Shown piece after piece: positions 1-9,900 of a DNA stretch of 64,000 nt (within the stretch, counting starts at the first letter, position 1; each line of letters opens with the position of its first letter). The stretch comes from CADEDH01 sp050330635 (GTDB lineage: Bacteria > Actinomycetota > Acidimicrobiia > Acidimicrobiales > SZUA-35). Position numbers and translations under genes: made by a program. The stretch lies in the NCBI GenBank assembly GCA_050330635.1, contig JBHJNQ010000017.1, forward strand, positions 62,001-126,000. Reading direction: 5' to 3'. Under the pieces are notes generated by a model. The model made no database searches, had not been told where the DNA came from, and was given only the letters and a program-made list of their open reading frames with translations.

Positions 1-402
1 CTTGAGCTCGGCGATGAGGGTGGGGCTGAGGGCGCTTCCGGCCCGGTTCAGTAGCACCGTCATCTCGTAGCCGATCAGGCCGACATCGCAGTCCCGGTCG
101 GCCAGCACCCCGAGGCTGGAGCCGTCACCGATGGCCGAGACGAACATAAAACCGCCCGCCATCTCGATGATGACCTGCTCGACGGCGTCGTAGCGGAAGC
201 AGTCGGCCGCCCCGTTGGCCAGACTGGTGAGGCCCGAGATGATGGCGGCGAACTGCTCGACGTTCTCCCGGTCGCGACCGGCCGAGGCCGCCAGCAGCAG
301 GCCGTCGGACGACACCGCGATCGCCTCCCGTACTCCCTCGGTGGCCTCCACGAACTGGACCAGCAACCAGTTGAAGTTCCTGGCCTCCTCACTGACGGGC
401 AT
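1..402 (-). CDS. Roadblock/LC7 domain protein, conservon CvnB type (3' end off window)
   Basis: The 134 residues visible run open to the window edge, so the C-terminus is missing. They match the roadblock/LC7 fold: an N-terminal helix (NFNWLLVQFVEATEGV), then LAVSSDG-like and LLLAASAG strands, and a VIIEMAGGFMFVSAIGDGSS stretch. In actinobacteria this protein follows a sensor kinase in 'conservons' (kinase, roadblock, DUF742, small GTPase) and is thought to act as a GTPase regulator or scaffold at the membrane. The start codon at 400-402 lies inside the end of the kinase gene (14-base overlap), so translation is probably coupled. The DUF742 and GTPase genes expected next would lie outside the window. 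Family call firm; conservon role inferred from the pair. Confidence 0.85.
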   Translation of the reverse strand, partial: MPVSEEARNFNWLLVQFVEATEGVREAIAVSSDGLLLAASAGRDRENVEQFAAIISGLTSLANGAADCFRYDAVEQVIIEMAGGFMFVSAIGDGSSLGVLADRDCDVGLIGYEMTVLLNRAGSALSPTLIAELK

Positions 403-3010
403 CGGGACCCTCCTGGGGACGTGTCGGGACCGGCTCCGCCGGCTCACCGCGATCATCGGCGACGGCCTGTCGCCGGCCGCGCTGGAAGCTGCTCCACCGG
501 TTCCCGGTGCGGGCGGCCTCGGCCGCCACCTCGTCGTCGGAGGTGGTGACGGCCACGGGCCGCTTGACCTTTGGCGTGGTGTCCTCGGTGCGGGCGGCGG
601 CACCCGGCGAGCGCCGTGACACCCTCCGGGTGACGTGGGTGATCTGCGAGGCCGAGACCACGGAGAGGTCGCCGATGCGGGCCGCCGGATCGGCGATCCG
701 GGGCCGGGGGGCAGCGATGGGATCGGCATCGTTCGGTTCGGGAGGCGTGTCCAGGGTTCGCCGTCGGTCGGTGAGGCCGGCATGGTCGTCGGCCGTGACC
801 GGTGTGTCGTCGTGCCGGACGGCGGGACCGGGCCGGTCCTGTGGACGGGTGGCGGCGTCCGCTGTCGGGTCGTCCGGTGCATCCGGTGTCGCCGCTGTGA
901 TGGAGGCGGGCGGCCTGGGAGGGTTCGCCCCTGACCGACCGAGCGACTGGCGACGGCGGAGAGAACCGGCCCGAACCGGGGCTGCGCTCTCGGCCGCCAC
1001 GACGATGGCATGGGGAAGCAATACCGTCGCCGCCACACCTCCGCCGTCCGACTCCGCCAGCCTGACCGTGATCCCGTGGCGGGCCGCCAGCATGGCCACC
1101 ACCAGCAGGCCGAGCTGGGAGGAGGACATTTCGTCGACGGCGGCGTCACCCCGTAGCCGCTCGTTGAGCGTCGCCAGTTCGAGCTCGGACAGTCCGATGC
1201 CCCGGTCGACCACGGTCAGGGAGTACCCGTTGACGTGGGAGCGGCCGCCGACCTCGACCTCGGTGCCGGGCGGTGAGACGGCGACGGCGTTCTCCACCAA
1301 CTCGGCCAGGATGTGGGCCACATCGCCGACGGCCCGACCCGACACGGCCATCGGCTCGACGTCGTTCACGTCGACCCGGTCGTAGTCCTCCACCTCGCCG
1401 AGAGCTCCCCGGACGACGAGCTCCATCTGGAGGGGCGGGGTCCTCTTCGTCACCGTTCGGTGCCCGGCGATGACGAGGAGGCTCTCGGCATTGCGACGCA
1501 TGCGGGTGGCCAGATGGTCGAGGCGGTAGAGGGAGGCGAGCCGGTCGGGGTCGTCCTCGCTCTGTTCCAGCTCGTCGATGAGTCGCAGCTGCCGTTTGAC
1601 CAGCGATTGGTTGCGCCGACCCAGGTTGGCGAACATACGGGAGGTGTCCCGCCGATGGGTTGTCTGCATCGCCCCGAGGCGCAGGGCCTGGAGCTGCACG
1701 GCGGCGAACGATCCGGCCAGGTCGGCCACCTCGGCCACCGAGGCGTCGGGGCCGGCGTCGAGCAGGCCGTCGGCGTGGGTCGTGACGTCGATGTCACTAT
1801 CGATCTCGGTCAATGCCCGCAGGGCGGCGGGGAGGGACTCGTCGGCGGCGCGGCGCATGTCGACGGCCAGTCGCCGGAACGGGTCGACGAGCCGCTCCGA
1901 CATGATCACGGCCAGGGCCAGCGTGCCGAGGGCGGCGACGGTGACCACGGCCAGCAGCACGATCATCAGCTGGCTGGTGGCCGAGGTGATGTTCGATCCC
2001 AGCTGGTCGAAGCCGGCGAGGGGGGCCAACGCCACCGAGGCATCCTGAGTCGTCACGACGTGCCAATCGAGCGGCACGGGACCGTCGGTGCCCCCGGCGG
2101 CTGCCGTCACCGGCGCGAAGCCGTACACCGCGTCGTCGCCGACCGTCGACCCCGGTCGGTCGCCGAGCGCGCCGTCGCCGTTGGACGGAAGCAGGGGCCC
2201 GTCGGCTGCCGTCCCGATACGGGTGGGGTCGTGGCCGCTGCCCGTCTCCGCCAGCAGCTCAGCCTCGCCGTTCACGATCGTCACGTGGACGCCGCTCGCC
2301 ACCCGGCGGTCGGCGATGGCGTGCACCACGCCGATGTCGAGGGAGGCCCTCAGCACACCGACCGCCATCCCCTCGTCGTCCTCGATGCGGGCGGCGAGGA
2401 CGACGACGTGGCCGCCGGTCTCCGGTCGGAAGCTCACCGACCCGATGTGGGTCCCCGACTCCCAGGCCTCCTGCCACCATGTCTCGTCGTTGTGGACGAA
2501 GTCCTCGGCCTCGCCGACCAGCCCGGCGGTGAAGCCGTGGCGCTCGGTGTACAGGATGTCGACGAACTCGGGGAGGCGGGCCTGCTCGGCGGCGAGGAAG
2601 GCGTCGACGAGGGGACCGGACCGGAGGCTACCCTGCGCCTGGAAGCGGATTTCGAGCGCCGCCGGGTCCACGGTGGGCAGCCCGCCCTGCTCGGCCAGTT
2701 CGGTGGCCGTCAGTGCGCCGTCGATCACGACCGGCTGACGTGACCACGTGACCACATCGTTCATCCGCTCACTGAGGACGACCTCCACCTCCTGGGAGAT
2801 GGACGCAGCGTCGGACCGTAGCCGCGCCGCCACGGTCTCCCGGGCGAGGGTGGAGCGGGCGGTGGCGATGCTCTCGTCGGCCCGGCTCTCGACGTGACGG
2901 AGGCCGACCACGGCGACACTGGCCACGACGACCAGCGGGACCAGCCCGAGCACGAGGTTGTGTCGGAGCACGATGGCACGGAGCGGGGAGCTGCGGGCGG
3001 GGGCCTTCAT
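389..3010 (-). CDS. Conservon-type membrane sensor histidine kinase (CvnA-like)
   Basis: 873 residues. A membrane helix near residues 18-38 and a second near 348-372 bracket an extracellular region of about 300 residues that looks like a double-Cache/PDC sensor. A HAMP-like linker follows (VDPFRRLAVDMRRAA). The dimerisation region contains FANLGRRNQSLVKRQ (about 458-472) and DHLATRMRRNAESLL, with His499 the best phospho-acceptor candidate. The ATPase domain has an N box (AELVENAVAVSPPG, about 565-580), a G1 box (DRGIGLS, about 600) and a C-terminal LGLLVVAMLAARHGI. About 200 further residues (675-873) are Pro/Arg/Asp-rich and probably disordered. GGAG sits a few bases before the ATG. It overlaps the roadblock gene, the usual conservon order. 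The stimulus is unknown. Confidence 0.87.
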   Translation of the reverse strand: MKAPARSSPLRAIVLRHNLVLGLVPLVVVASVAVVGLRHVESRADESIATARSTLARETVAARLRSDAASISQEVEVVLSERMNDVVTWSRQPVVIDGALTATELAEQGGLPTVDPAALEIRFQAQGSLRSGPLVDAFLAAEQARLPEFVDILYTERHGFTAGLVGEAEDFVHNDETWWQEAWESGTHIGSVSFRPETGGHVVVLAARIEDDEGMAVGVLRASLDIGVVHAIADRRVASGVHVTIVNGEAELLAETGSGHDPTRIGTAADGPLLPSNGDGALGDRPGSTVGDDAVYGFAPVTAAAGGTDGPVPLDWHVVTTQDASVALAPLAGFDQLGSNITSATSQLMIVLLAVVTVAALGTLALAVIMSERLVDPFRRLAVDMRRAADESLPAALRALTEIDSDIDVTTHADGLLDAGPDASVAEVADLAGSFAAVQLQALRLGAMQTTHRRDTSRMFANLGRRNQSLVKRQLRLIDELEQSEDDPDRLASLYRLDHLATRMRRNAESLLVIAGHRTVTKRTPPLQMELVVRGALGEVEDYDRVDVNDVEPMAVSGRAVGDVAHILAELVENAVAVSPPGTEVEVGGRSHVNGYSLTVVDRGIGLSELELATLNERLRGDAAVDEMSSSQLGLLVVAMLAARHGITVRLAESDGGGVAATVLLPHAIVVAAESAAPVRAGSLRRRQSLGRSGANPPRPPASITAATPDAPDDPTADAATRPQDRPGPAVRHDDTPVTADDHAGLTDRRRTLDTPPEPNDADPIAAPRPRIADPAARIGDLSVVSASQITHVTRRVSRRSPGAAARTEDTTPKVKRPVAVTTSDDEVAAEAARTGNRWSSFQRGRRQAVADDRGEPAEPVPTRPQEGPDARQ

Positions 3011-3094
3011 CGCGTCTCCGTCGGCCTCCCCGGAGCGAGGTTGAGGCGACGGAGCGTCGAAATGGGCCGGGCGGCCCAGGCCCGACGAACGGTT

Positions 3095-4012
3095 CTAGGT
3101 GGCGGCGGGGGCGACCTCGGCCATGAAGGAGCGAAGCGCATCGAGACGACCGGCCGAGCCGCCGCTGGCCACGACGTCGAGGAGGAGGTGCGTCACCCCG
3201 ATCTCGGACCAGGCGGCCACCGTCTCCGCCATCTGGTCGGCGGAGCCCTGGACCGATGTGGCGGCCGCCATGCGGCTCTCGGGGTCGAGGTACAGCCGGA
3301 CCGACAGCGTGACCTCGTCGCGGTCGCGGCCGATGGCATCGCACGCGGTGCCGACGCCGGCCCATTCCGCCGCCACCACGTCGCGGGGTTCGAACGCAGC
3401 GTGGAAGGCATCGCCGTAGCGAGCCACCCGGCGGAACGCCGGTTCGGTGGCGCCGCCGACCCAGATGGGGATCCGTCCCCGGGGTGGCTTCGGGCTGAAA
3501 CCGACCTCCGGGAACTGGTAGAAGCGCCCGTCGTAGCTGGGGGCGGCGTCGGTGAAGAGGGTGTCGAAGATCTCGAGCTGTTCGTCGGCCCGGGCCCCCC
3601 GGTGGTCATAGGGCATGCCGATGACCTCGAACTCCTCCCTCATCCAGCCGACCCCGACGCCGAGGATGGCCCGCCCCTCGGACAGCACGTCGAGCGACGA
3701 GTACCACTTGGCGGTCAGCACCGGCGGCCGGTAGCCGAGGATCAGGACCGTCGTCCCCAACTGGATGCGCTCGGTCCGTGCCGCCACGAACATCAGCGTG
3801 CCGAGCGGATCGAGCCACGGCATGTCGAACCCGCCGGGGAAGTGCCCGTCCTCGGTGTAGGGGTAGTCGGACTCGATGTGGCGGGGCCAGGCGATGTGAT
3901 CGCTCACCCATCCCGAGTGCAGACCGAGGCGGTCGGCCTCTTCGGCCCACTCGATCAGGGCCCGGCGGTCGGCCGAGCGGCCGAGATGGGGTAGGTGCAC
4001 ACCGAAGTCCAT
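3095..4012 (-). CDS. LLM-class F420-dependent oxidoreductase
   Basis: 305 residues of the bacterial luciferase-like TIM-barrel family. The start (MDFGVHLPHLGRSADR) is chosen because GGAGGAG lies six bases upstream, and the first strand of this fold normally begins at residue 2-3; the frame stays open upstream but has no support. Family signatures seen: AARTERIQLGTTVLILGYR, LSEGRAILGVGVGWMREEF, and PIWVGGATEPAFRRVARYGD, the region that normally contacts the cofactor phosphate. Such proteins transfer hydride from F420H2 or FMNH2 to diverse organic substrates in the cytosol. It is the first of six LLM paralogs here. It is divergent from the aldolase gene at 4119, with 106 bases between. Substrate unknown; F420 versus FMN not decidable by eye. 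Confidence 0.87.
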   Translation of the reverse strand: MDFGVHLPHLGRSADRRALIEWAEEADRLGLHSGWVSDHIAWPRHIESDYPYTEDGHFPGGFDMPWLDPLGTLMFVAARTERIQLGTTVLILGYRPPVLTAKWYSSLDVLSEGRAILGVGVGWMREEFEVIGMPYDHRGARADEQLEIFDTLFTDAAPSYDGRFYQFPEVGFSPKPPRGRIPIWVGGATEPAFRRVARYGDAFHAAFEPRDVVAAEWAGVGTACDAIGRDRDEVTLSVRLYLDPESRMAAATSVQGSADQMAETVAAWSEIGVTHLLLDVVASGGSAGRLDALRSFMAEVAPAAT

Positions 4013-4118
4013 GGTTCTCCTCCGAGCTGGGGGCGCGGGGTCGCCCGCCCTGGACCGTAATCGATCGGGTCCCGCCACCCCAGCCAGGAGTGGCACGGGC
4101 GGGCCGGGTGTTGCCACC

Positions 4119-4970
4119 ATGGCCGTCGTGACCCGCACCGATGCCTCCGCCCACCCCGTCGCCCCACCCATGCCGGCGACCAGCTCGTCGGTCGATGGGG
4201 TCGATGGGGTCGTCGCCGATGACACCGTGGCGGCGGAGCGTGACCGACGCAGGCAGGAGGTCGCCCTCGGGTACCGCCTGCTCGCCGCCCTTCGGTGGGG
4301 CGATCTCGGCGATGGTCACATCACCGGTCGGGACCCGGGGCGGCCCGACCACTTCTGGCTGCTGACCCGTGGCGTGCCGTTCGGGGCCGCCACCGTCGAC
4401 GACCTCGTGCTCGTCGGGCCCGACGGCGCCGTGGTCGAGGGCGACGGGACGGTCAACGAGACCGCCCATCGGATCCACTGGCCGGTCCACGAGGCCCGCC
4501 CGACGGTGATCGGTGCCGTCCACACCCACACCCCGTGGGGTACGCCGTTCTGTGCCGAGCGGCGACTGGTCCGTCCCATCACGCAGGAGGCCTGCTACTT
4601 CGTCGACGACGTGGCCCTGTTCGACGACGAGGAGGTGCAGGCGATCGATCTCGACTGTGGGCGGCGTATCGCCGCCGCCCTCGGCCCGGCCCGGGCCGTA
4701 CTCCTGGCCAATCACGGGCTGCTCACCGTCGGACCGTCGGTCGGCGAGGCCGTGGCCGCCTTCGTCCTCCTGGAGCGGGTGTGCGAGGCCGAGCTCAAGG
4801 CCCCCGGGGCGAAGCCGATCTCTCCCGGGGCCGCCCGCCGGGCCAAGGCGGCCCTGGAGCCCGAACGGGCCCTGGCCGCTGCGTTCACCTCCCTCGTGGC
4901 CCACCACCTGGGCGACCCCGCGGTGGTGCGGGGCGGGGCGCCAGCCACCGATCGGGATGGGGGTCTCTAG
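4119..4970 (+). CDS. Class II aldolase/adducin family protein
   Basis: 283 residues from the ATG at 4119; a second in-frame ATG (MPATSSSVDG) is possible. The zinc-dependent class II aldolase/epimerase fold is shown by DGHITGRDPGRPDHFWL (phosphate/substrate loop), the metal ligands in GAVHTHTPWG (about residues 133-142) and a third histidine in LLANHGLLTVG (about 196-206). Members cleave or epimerise sugar phosphates or act on short hydroxy acids; many in actinobacteria have no known substrate. Its stop lies seven bases from the facing stop of the septum-formation-like gene. The residues before about 30 are low complexity and include a VDGVDG duplication from a 9-base repeat. Family firm, reaction open. 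Confidence 0.85.
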   Translation: MAVVTRTDASAHPVAPPMPATSSSVDGVDGVVADDTVAAERDRRRQEVALGYRLLAALRWGDLGDGHITGRDPGRPDHFWLLTRGVPFGAATVDDLVLVGPDGAVVEGDGTVNETAHRIHWPVHEARPTVIGAVHTHTPWGTPFCAERRLVRPITQEACYFVDDVALFDDEEVQAIDLDCGRRIAAALGPARAVLLANHGLLTVGPSVGEAVAAFVLLERVCEAELKAPGAKPISPGAARRAKAALEPERALAAAFTSLVAHHLGDPAVVRGGAPATDRDGGL

Positions 4971-4977
4971 GCGATTT

Positions 4978-6459
4978 TCAGGCCAGGGTGCCCTCGTAGG
5001 ACGTCGTCAGGGGGGCGCCGCCGGAGATCACGGCGCACAGGTAGCGCAGGTCGCCCTGATCCCAGCTCTCGGAGGTCGGCCACCAGTAGACGACCCCCAC
5101 GTCGTCGGTCACCACGTCGCCCGGGACCCCGCCGACATAGCTGCCGAAATCGGTGGTGCAGGCCGCCGCGACCTGGGTGTCGAGACTGTCGTCCGACGGG
5201 TAGGGGCCGCCGGTGGCGGGGAGGGAGCCGGTACCCACCACTTGGCCGTCGTGGTCGGCGGTACACGACGCCGGCAGGACCCGGTCGTCGATGGCCTGGC
5301 TCTCGCTCGTCTCGCTGGCCCCGAGGTCGAAGCACTCGCCCAGCGCCAGGTCGATGAGGGGCACGTAGCTGGCCAGGTTCAGGTTGGCGGGCAGGCCGTC
5401 GTCGTCGGTCAGGGCGCAGAGCACCAACCGGTAGTCGAGGGCCCAGTCGGCGTCGTCCGGCGACCAGAAGGTGTAGTTGAAACCGGCGGCGGGGACGCCG
5501 AACCAACGGTTGAACTGGTCGTCGCACACGGCGATGGCGGCGTCGCGGACGGCATCGGCGCCCGGGTACGGCATACCGGAGTCGTAGGCGACCAGGCCCC
5601 GCCCGAAGAACAGGCCGATGTCGCCGCCGCCGCAGGTGCCGAGCTCCACGAGGCTCTCCTCAGCCAGGTCGAGCGAGGTCCCCTCCCCGGACGGGCGGAA
5701 GCAGTCGCCGGCCTTCAGCCGCTGGACCTCCACGGAGTCACCGCGTGCATAGGCTGCGGCCTGGCCCTCGACCGTGCCCACGAGATCGGATCCGTCGTAG
5801 GCGACCACGATGCAGGCGACCCGGAAGTCGCCGTTCGACCAGTCGTCGAAGTCGGGGATGAGGACCGTCTCCAGCAGGGTGGTGTCGAGCGTGTCGGCGC
5901 CGACGAAGGCGTTGCTGGCCTCACGGCACCGATCGGTCGACCACCGGCTCAGCTCGTCGATCCCGGGGAACTCCCGGCCGGCCGACGGGTGCTCCATCTT
6001 CGCCGTGACCTCGGCCCGATGAGGATCGTCGCAGGATACGATGTCGAACTCGGTGATGTTGCCGGCGTCGCGGTAGTCGATGCAGTCGCCGGCATGGATG
6101 CCGATGCCGGCCACGGTCGTGCCGATGCGGTCGTCGTCGGTGTCGAGCACCGTCGACGTCAAGGTCGTGGGGCCCGCCACGGCCGTCGTCACCGGGCGCT
6201 GGCCGGGATCGCCGTCCCTCAGCGTCAGGATGAGGCCGCCCGCCACCATCCCGACCACGAAGAGCCCAACGATGATGGCGGCTGCCATCAGACCCTGGCG
6301 GCTCCCGCCCGCCCGGTTCCCCTGGCCGCCGGCGAAGGGGGTCACGACGGGGCCGTCATCGCCGGCCCCGTCGTCGTAGGGGCCGTAGCCGGGGGCGGCC
6401 TGGCGTGTGGGGTCGCCGGGGCCGCCCGGAGGGGGCCACGAGGGTCCGCTGGAGGTCAT
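4978..6459 (-). CDS. Septum formation family membrane protein
   Basis: 493 residues. The N-terminus is a Pro/Gly-rich cytoplasmic tail (SSGPSWPPPGGPGDP) followed by one membrane helix (MAAAIIVGLFVVGMVAGGLIL, within about 45-67), so the rest is extracytoplasmic. The outer part repeats a module with paired cysteines: GDCIDY followed by a DIVSCDDPHRAEV-type motif, then similar GDCF and GECFDL blocks, giving at least three copies of the Septum_form (DUF4190-like) unit. The role in division is only suggested by the family name. The ATG at 6459 has no Shine-Dalgarno; GATACT eight bases before it and TTGACG further up suggest a near-leaderless promoter. The longer upstream frame is Arg/Pro-rich and discarded. 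Confidence 0.8.
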   Translation of the reverse strand: MTSSGPSWPPPGGPGDPTRQAAPGYGPYDDGAGDDGPVVTPFAGGQGNRAGGSRQGLMAAAIIVGLFVVGMVAGGLILTLRDGDPGQRPVTTAVAGPTTLTSTVLDTDDDRIGTTVAGIGIHAGDCIDYRDAGNITEFDIVSCDDPHRAEVTAKMEHPSAGREFPGIDELSRWSTDRCREASNAFVGADTLDTTLLETVLIPDFDDWSNGDFRVACIVVAYDGSDLVGTVEGQAAAYARGDSVEVQRLKAGDCFRPSGEGTSLDLAEESLVELGTCGGGDIGLFFGRGLVAYDSGMPYPGADAVRDAAIAVCDDQFNRWFGVPAAGFNYTFWSPDDADWALDYRLVLCALTDDDGLPANLNLASYVPLIDLALGECFDLGASETSESQAIDDRVLPASCTADHDGQVVGTGSLPATGGPYPSDDSLDTQVAAACTTDFGSYVGGVPGDVVTDDVGVVYWWPTSESWDQGDLRYLCAVISGGAPLTTSYEGTLA

Positions 6460-6603
6460 GCGCCACCAGTATCGGTCGAGCTGGACGACGTCAATGGGTC
6501 TCCTCCGCCGTGGTCGTGGAGCGGACGGACCATGGCGACACGAGGTGCCACGAAGTCTAGGCGCGGCGACGGGGGCCGGTCGCCTCATCGCGTCCGGGAC
6601 CGG

Positions 6604-6918
6604 TCAGTCGATGAGCTCGGTCAGCTCGTCCGGTTCGATCAGGTCGCCGGCGGCGGCCAGCGCGCTGGCCAGCAACACCGAGCGGTCGTACACGGCGGTG
6701 AAGTAGTGCTCGGCCACGTTGTGGTGGCCCGACAACGGGGGGCGACCCAACGAGCGGACGACGGCCGACGGGTCGCTGGTGATCCGGACGTTGGCCTCGC
6801 CGGCCGGAAGGAGGTCGTGCCGACCCCAGAACTGGGTGGCGTCGACCTGCTTGCGGCGGCCCGACTTGCGGCGCCGGCCCCGGCGGTTCTGGTTGACGCT
6901 CTTCTTCGGTGGGCTCAT
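6604..6918 (-). CDS. Small basic protein coupled to the SNF2 ATPase gene
   Basis: 104 residues, family not recognised. The first 30 residues are strongly basic (KKSVNQNRRGRRRKSGRRKQ), suitable for binding nucleic acid or the ribosome surface. The rest is predicted soluble (WGRHDLLPAGEANVRITSDP, HNVAEHYFTAVYDRSVLLA) and ends in an acidic stretch (EPDELTELID). Its ATG overlaps the SNF2 stop codon (ATGA), which implies coupled translation and probably a shared complex or process. SNF2-linked small partners in other actinobacteria are often SWIM zinc-finger proteins; no Cys/His cluster is present here, so it is not one of those. Reality as a gene is well supported by coupling and codon pattern; function unknown. 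Confidence 0.7.
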   Translation of the reverse strand: MSPPKKSVNQNRRGRRRKSGRRKQVDATQFWGRHDLLPAGEANVRITSDPSAVVRSLGRPPLSGHHNVAEHYFTAVYDRSVLLASALAAAGDLIEPDELTELID

Positions 6919-9900
6919 GCCGACACCCCCTGGCGCTCGGCCGCCGCCCGGTCACCGTCGGCCTCGGGTTGGCCTTCGGCGTCGTCGTCCTCCCCGGACC
7001 CCGACTCGACGACCAGGTCGCTGTCGAAGTCGGCCAGCACGAGATCGGGGTCGATACCCAGGGCCCGTTGGAGCTGCTCGGCATCGAGATCACCGACGGA
7101 GCTCGACTTCGGGAGGACCATGTCGGCGATCTGGCGCTTGCCTGCCACGACCTCCTCGACCCGCTCGTCGACCGTGCCGGGGCAGATGAGGCGGTGGCAG
7201 ATGACGGTGCTGGTCTGCCCGATCCTCCACACCCGGTCGCGGGCCTGGTCCTCGACGGCGGGATTCCACCACCGGTCGTAGAGGACGACGTGGCTGGCGG
7301 CGGTCAGGTTGAGGCCCGTGCCGCCCGCCTTCAGCGACAGCACCATGGCTCCCGCCTCCGTGCTGGCCTGGAACTCGGCCACCATCCTGTCCCTCGCCGT
7401 CCGGCTCAGCCCGCCGTGGTAGCAGGCGATCGGGACCCCCGTCCGCGTCGTCAGGTAATCGGCCAGTTTCTCACCCCAGGAGGCGAAGTGGGTGAAGATC
7501 AGGACCCGCTCCCCCGCAGCGAAGACGTTGTCGACGATCTCGTTGAGGCGGGCCAGCTTGCCCGACCGCCCATCGAGGGGACGGTCGTCGTTCTGGTAGG
7601 CGACGGGATGGTTGCAGATCTGCTTGAGGGCGGTGATGGCGGCGAGCACCGCTCCCTTGTTGTTCGGTCCTTCTTCGGTACTGGTGGAGAGGAGGAGGTT
7701 GTCGAGCACGGCCTGGTAGAGGCCGATCTGTTCGGCCGTCATCGAGCACTGATCCAGCTCGTCGATGCGGTCGGGTAGCTCGGCGGCGATCGAGGGCTCG
7801 GCCTTCGTCCTGCGGAACACCAGGATCCCGTTGAGCGCCCGGAGCGCCCGTTCGGCTCCATGTTTGGCGTCGTCGTTCTGCGACAGCTGGGCCACGAAGG
7901 GGGCGCGGGGGCCGACGAGACCGGGGTTGGTGTAGTCCATGATGGCCCACAGGTCGCCGAGCCCGTTCTCGATGGGGGTGCCGGTGAGCGCCACCCGGGT
8001 TCTGGCCCCGATGCGGCGGAGCTGCTGGGCGGTCTCCGACGTGGGGTTCTTGATGGCCTGGGCTTCGTCGAGCACCACCTTGCCCCAGGCGATCTCCTCG
8101 AGGGCGTCGACGTCGCGCACGGCGGTGCCGTAGGTGGTGATGACGAGGTCGGCCCGCAGGGCCAGGGCCGGGATGCTCTCCGGCTCGGCCCGGTTCGGTC
8201 CGTGATGGACGATCACCCGGAGGTCGGGCACGAAGCGGGCCGCCTCGGCCGCCCAGTTGCCGACGACGGCCGGCGGGGCGACCACGAGGGCCGGCCCGTG
8301 GTCCATCGTGGCCCGGATGTGGGCCAGCATGGTGGGTGTCTTGCCCAGCCCCATGTCGAGAGCCAGACAGCCGCCGAGGCCGGCCCCGTCGAGGAAGCCC
8401 AGCCACATGCGGGCGTCGGCCTGATAGGAGCGGAGCTCGCCCACGAAACCCTCGGGCCGCGTCGGTGCGCTCTCGGGCAGCTCGGCGGCGCTGCGGAGCA
8501 GCTCGGCCGCCCACCCGTCGCCGGAGATCGAGATGCCGCCGGAGAACGGCGTCCCCTCGAGCCCGAGTGCGTGGCGGAGCATGTCGGCGCCGGTGAGGCG
8601 GGTCTTGTCGGCCCGTTCCGCCAGCGCTGCCGCCGCCTCGGCGAGATCGGTGCGGTCGAGCTCGACCCAGCGGCCCCGTGATCGGACGAGCGGACGGGCC
8701 TGGGCCGCCAGCTCGGCGATCTGCGCGGCGCTCAGCTCGATGTCGTCGAACACGACCGACCAGCGCACGTTGGCCAGCTGCTGGGCCCCGACCACCGATT
8801 CCTGGGCGTTCTCCGATGTCAGGCGGAGCGCCGGGCTCGGCCTCTTGCGGGACAGGGCCGGGGCGCGGACGTCGAACCCGGCGGCCTGGAGGACCTGACC
8901 GGCCGACGTCATGAGCCGCCAGGCTTCATCCTGGCTGAGCACTACCTCGCCCCGCCGGCGACCCCCCGGTCGGAGCAGCTCCGGATAGAGGCGTTCGAGG
9001 CGGCTCAGCTCCTCCTCCACCTCCTTGCGGCGGGTGTTCGACGAGTTGACGATGACCTGCTCGACCGGCAGGAGGTGGTGCTCGTTGTTGTGGGCCAGCA
9101 CGGCGAGATACCAGGCGCCGGCGTCGTCGGGCGGGTCGAGTTGGAGGACGAGGGTGGAGCGGGTGGTACCGGAGATGGCTCGCGACCACTGATCGATTCG
9201 ACGGCCGAGCTCCGAGGCGAGGCGGCTGGGAGCGGTGAACGGCTCACCATCGAGGCGGGCCAGGAAGGCCTCGGCCACATCGCCCTTCGAGCTCGGATCG
9301 GGCGGGGCAGCGGGGACGTCCAGGCGGCTGGCCGCCTCGTTGCAGATCGTGGTGACGAGATCGCTCAGCACGGCGTGGGTCATGGCCTTGGCGTCCGGCC
9401 GGTTCTCCAGCACGGAGATGGTGCCGGGCACGCACGCCGCCAGCTCCTTGAACTCGTCGCCGTCGACGAGGGTGGGGGCCCAGCGGACCCCGAAATAGGA
9501 CTTGTCGTCGTTGCCGGCGGCGTCGTGGGGCCGGCGGGCCTTCTTCAACTGGGGCACCATGCGGCCCTGTACGACCAGCCGGACGGCCAGCGCGGTGACG
9601 AGGCCCAACCAGCGCACGCTCGGGCCGCACGTCTCGGGGTCGGCGGTGCGGGCCAGCCCGACGAGCCATCCGAGCCCGGCTTCGATCGGGATGGTGACGG
9701 CGTCGGCCTTGCCGCCGGTGGGCAGCTTCACCGGTGCGTGTTCCTGCCAGCCGATGGCGCCGCCACCAGCCGTGGCGAGGCGCTGGCGGAGCTCGTCGAG
9801 GCCCTCGACATCGGCGCCGGGCCCACCCGACCAGGCCACGACTTGGCCCGTCGTCCACGACAGCTGCAGCTGGGCGATCCCGACGGGACCCTCGTCGCCG

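Noticed and set aside
507..2743. Several plus-strand frames inside the sensor kinase gene
   Set aside because: All are Arg/Ser/Gly-rich shadows without ribosome sites; the minus-strand kinase accounts for the sequence.
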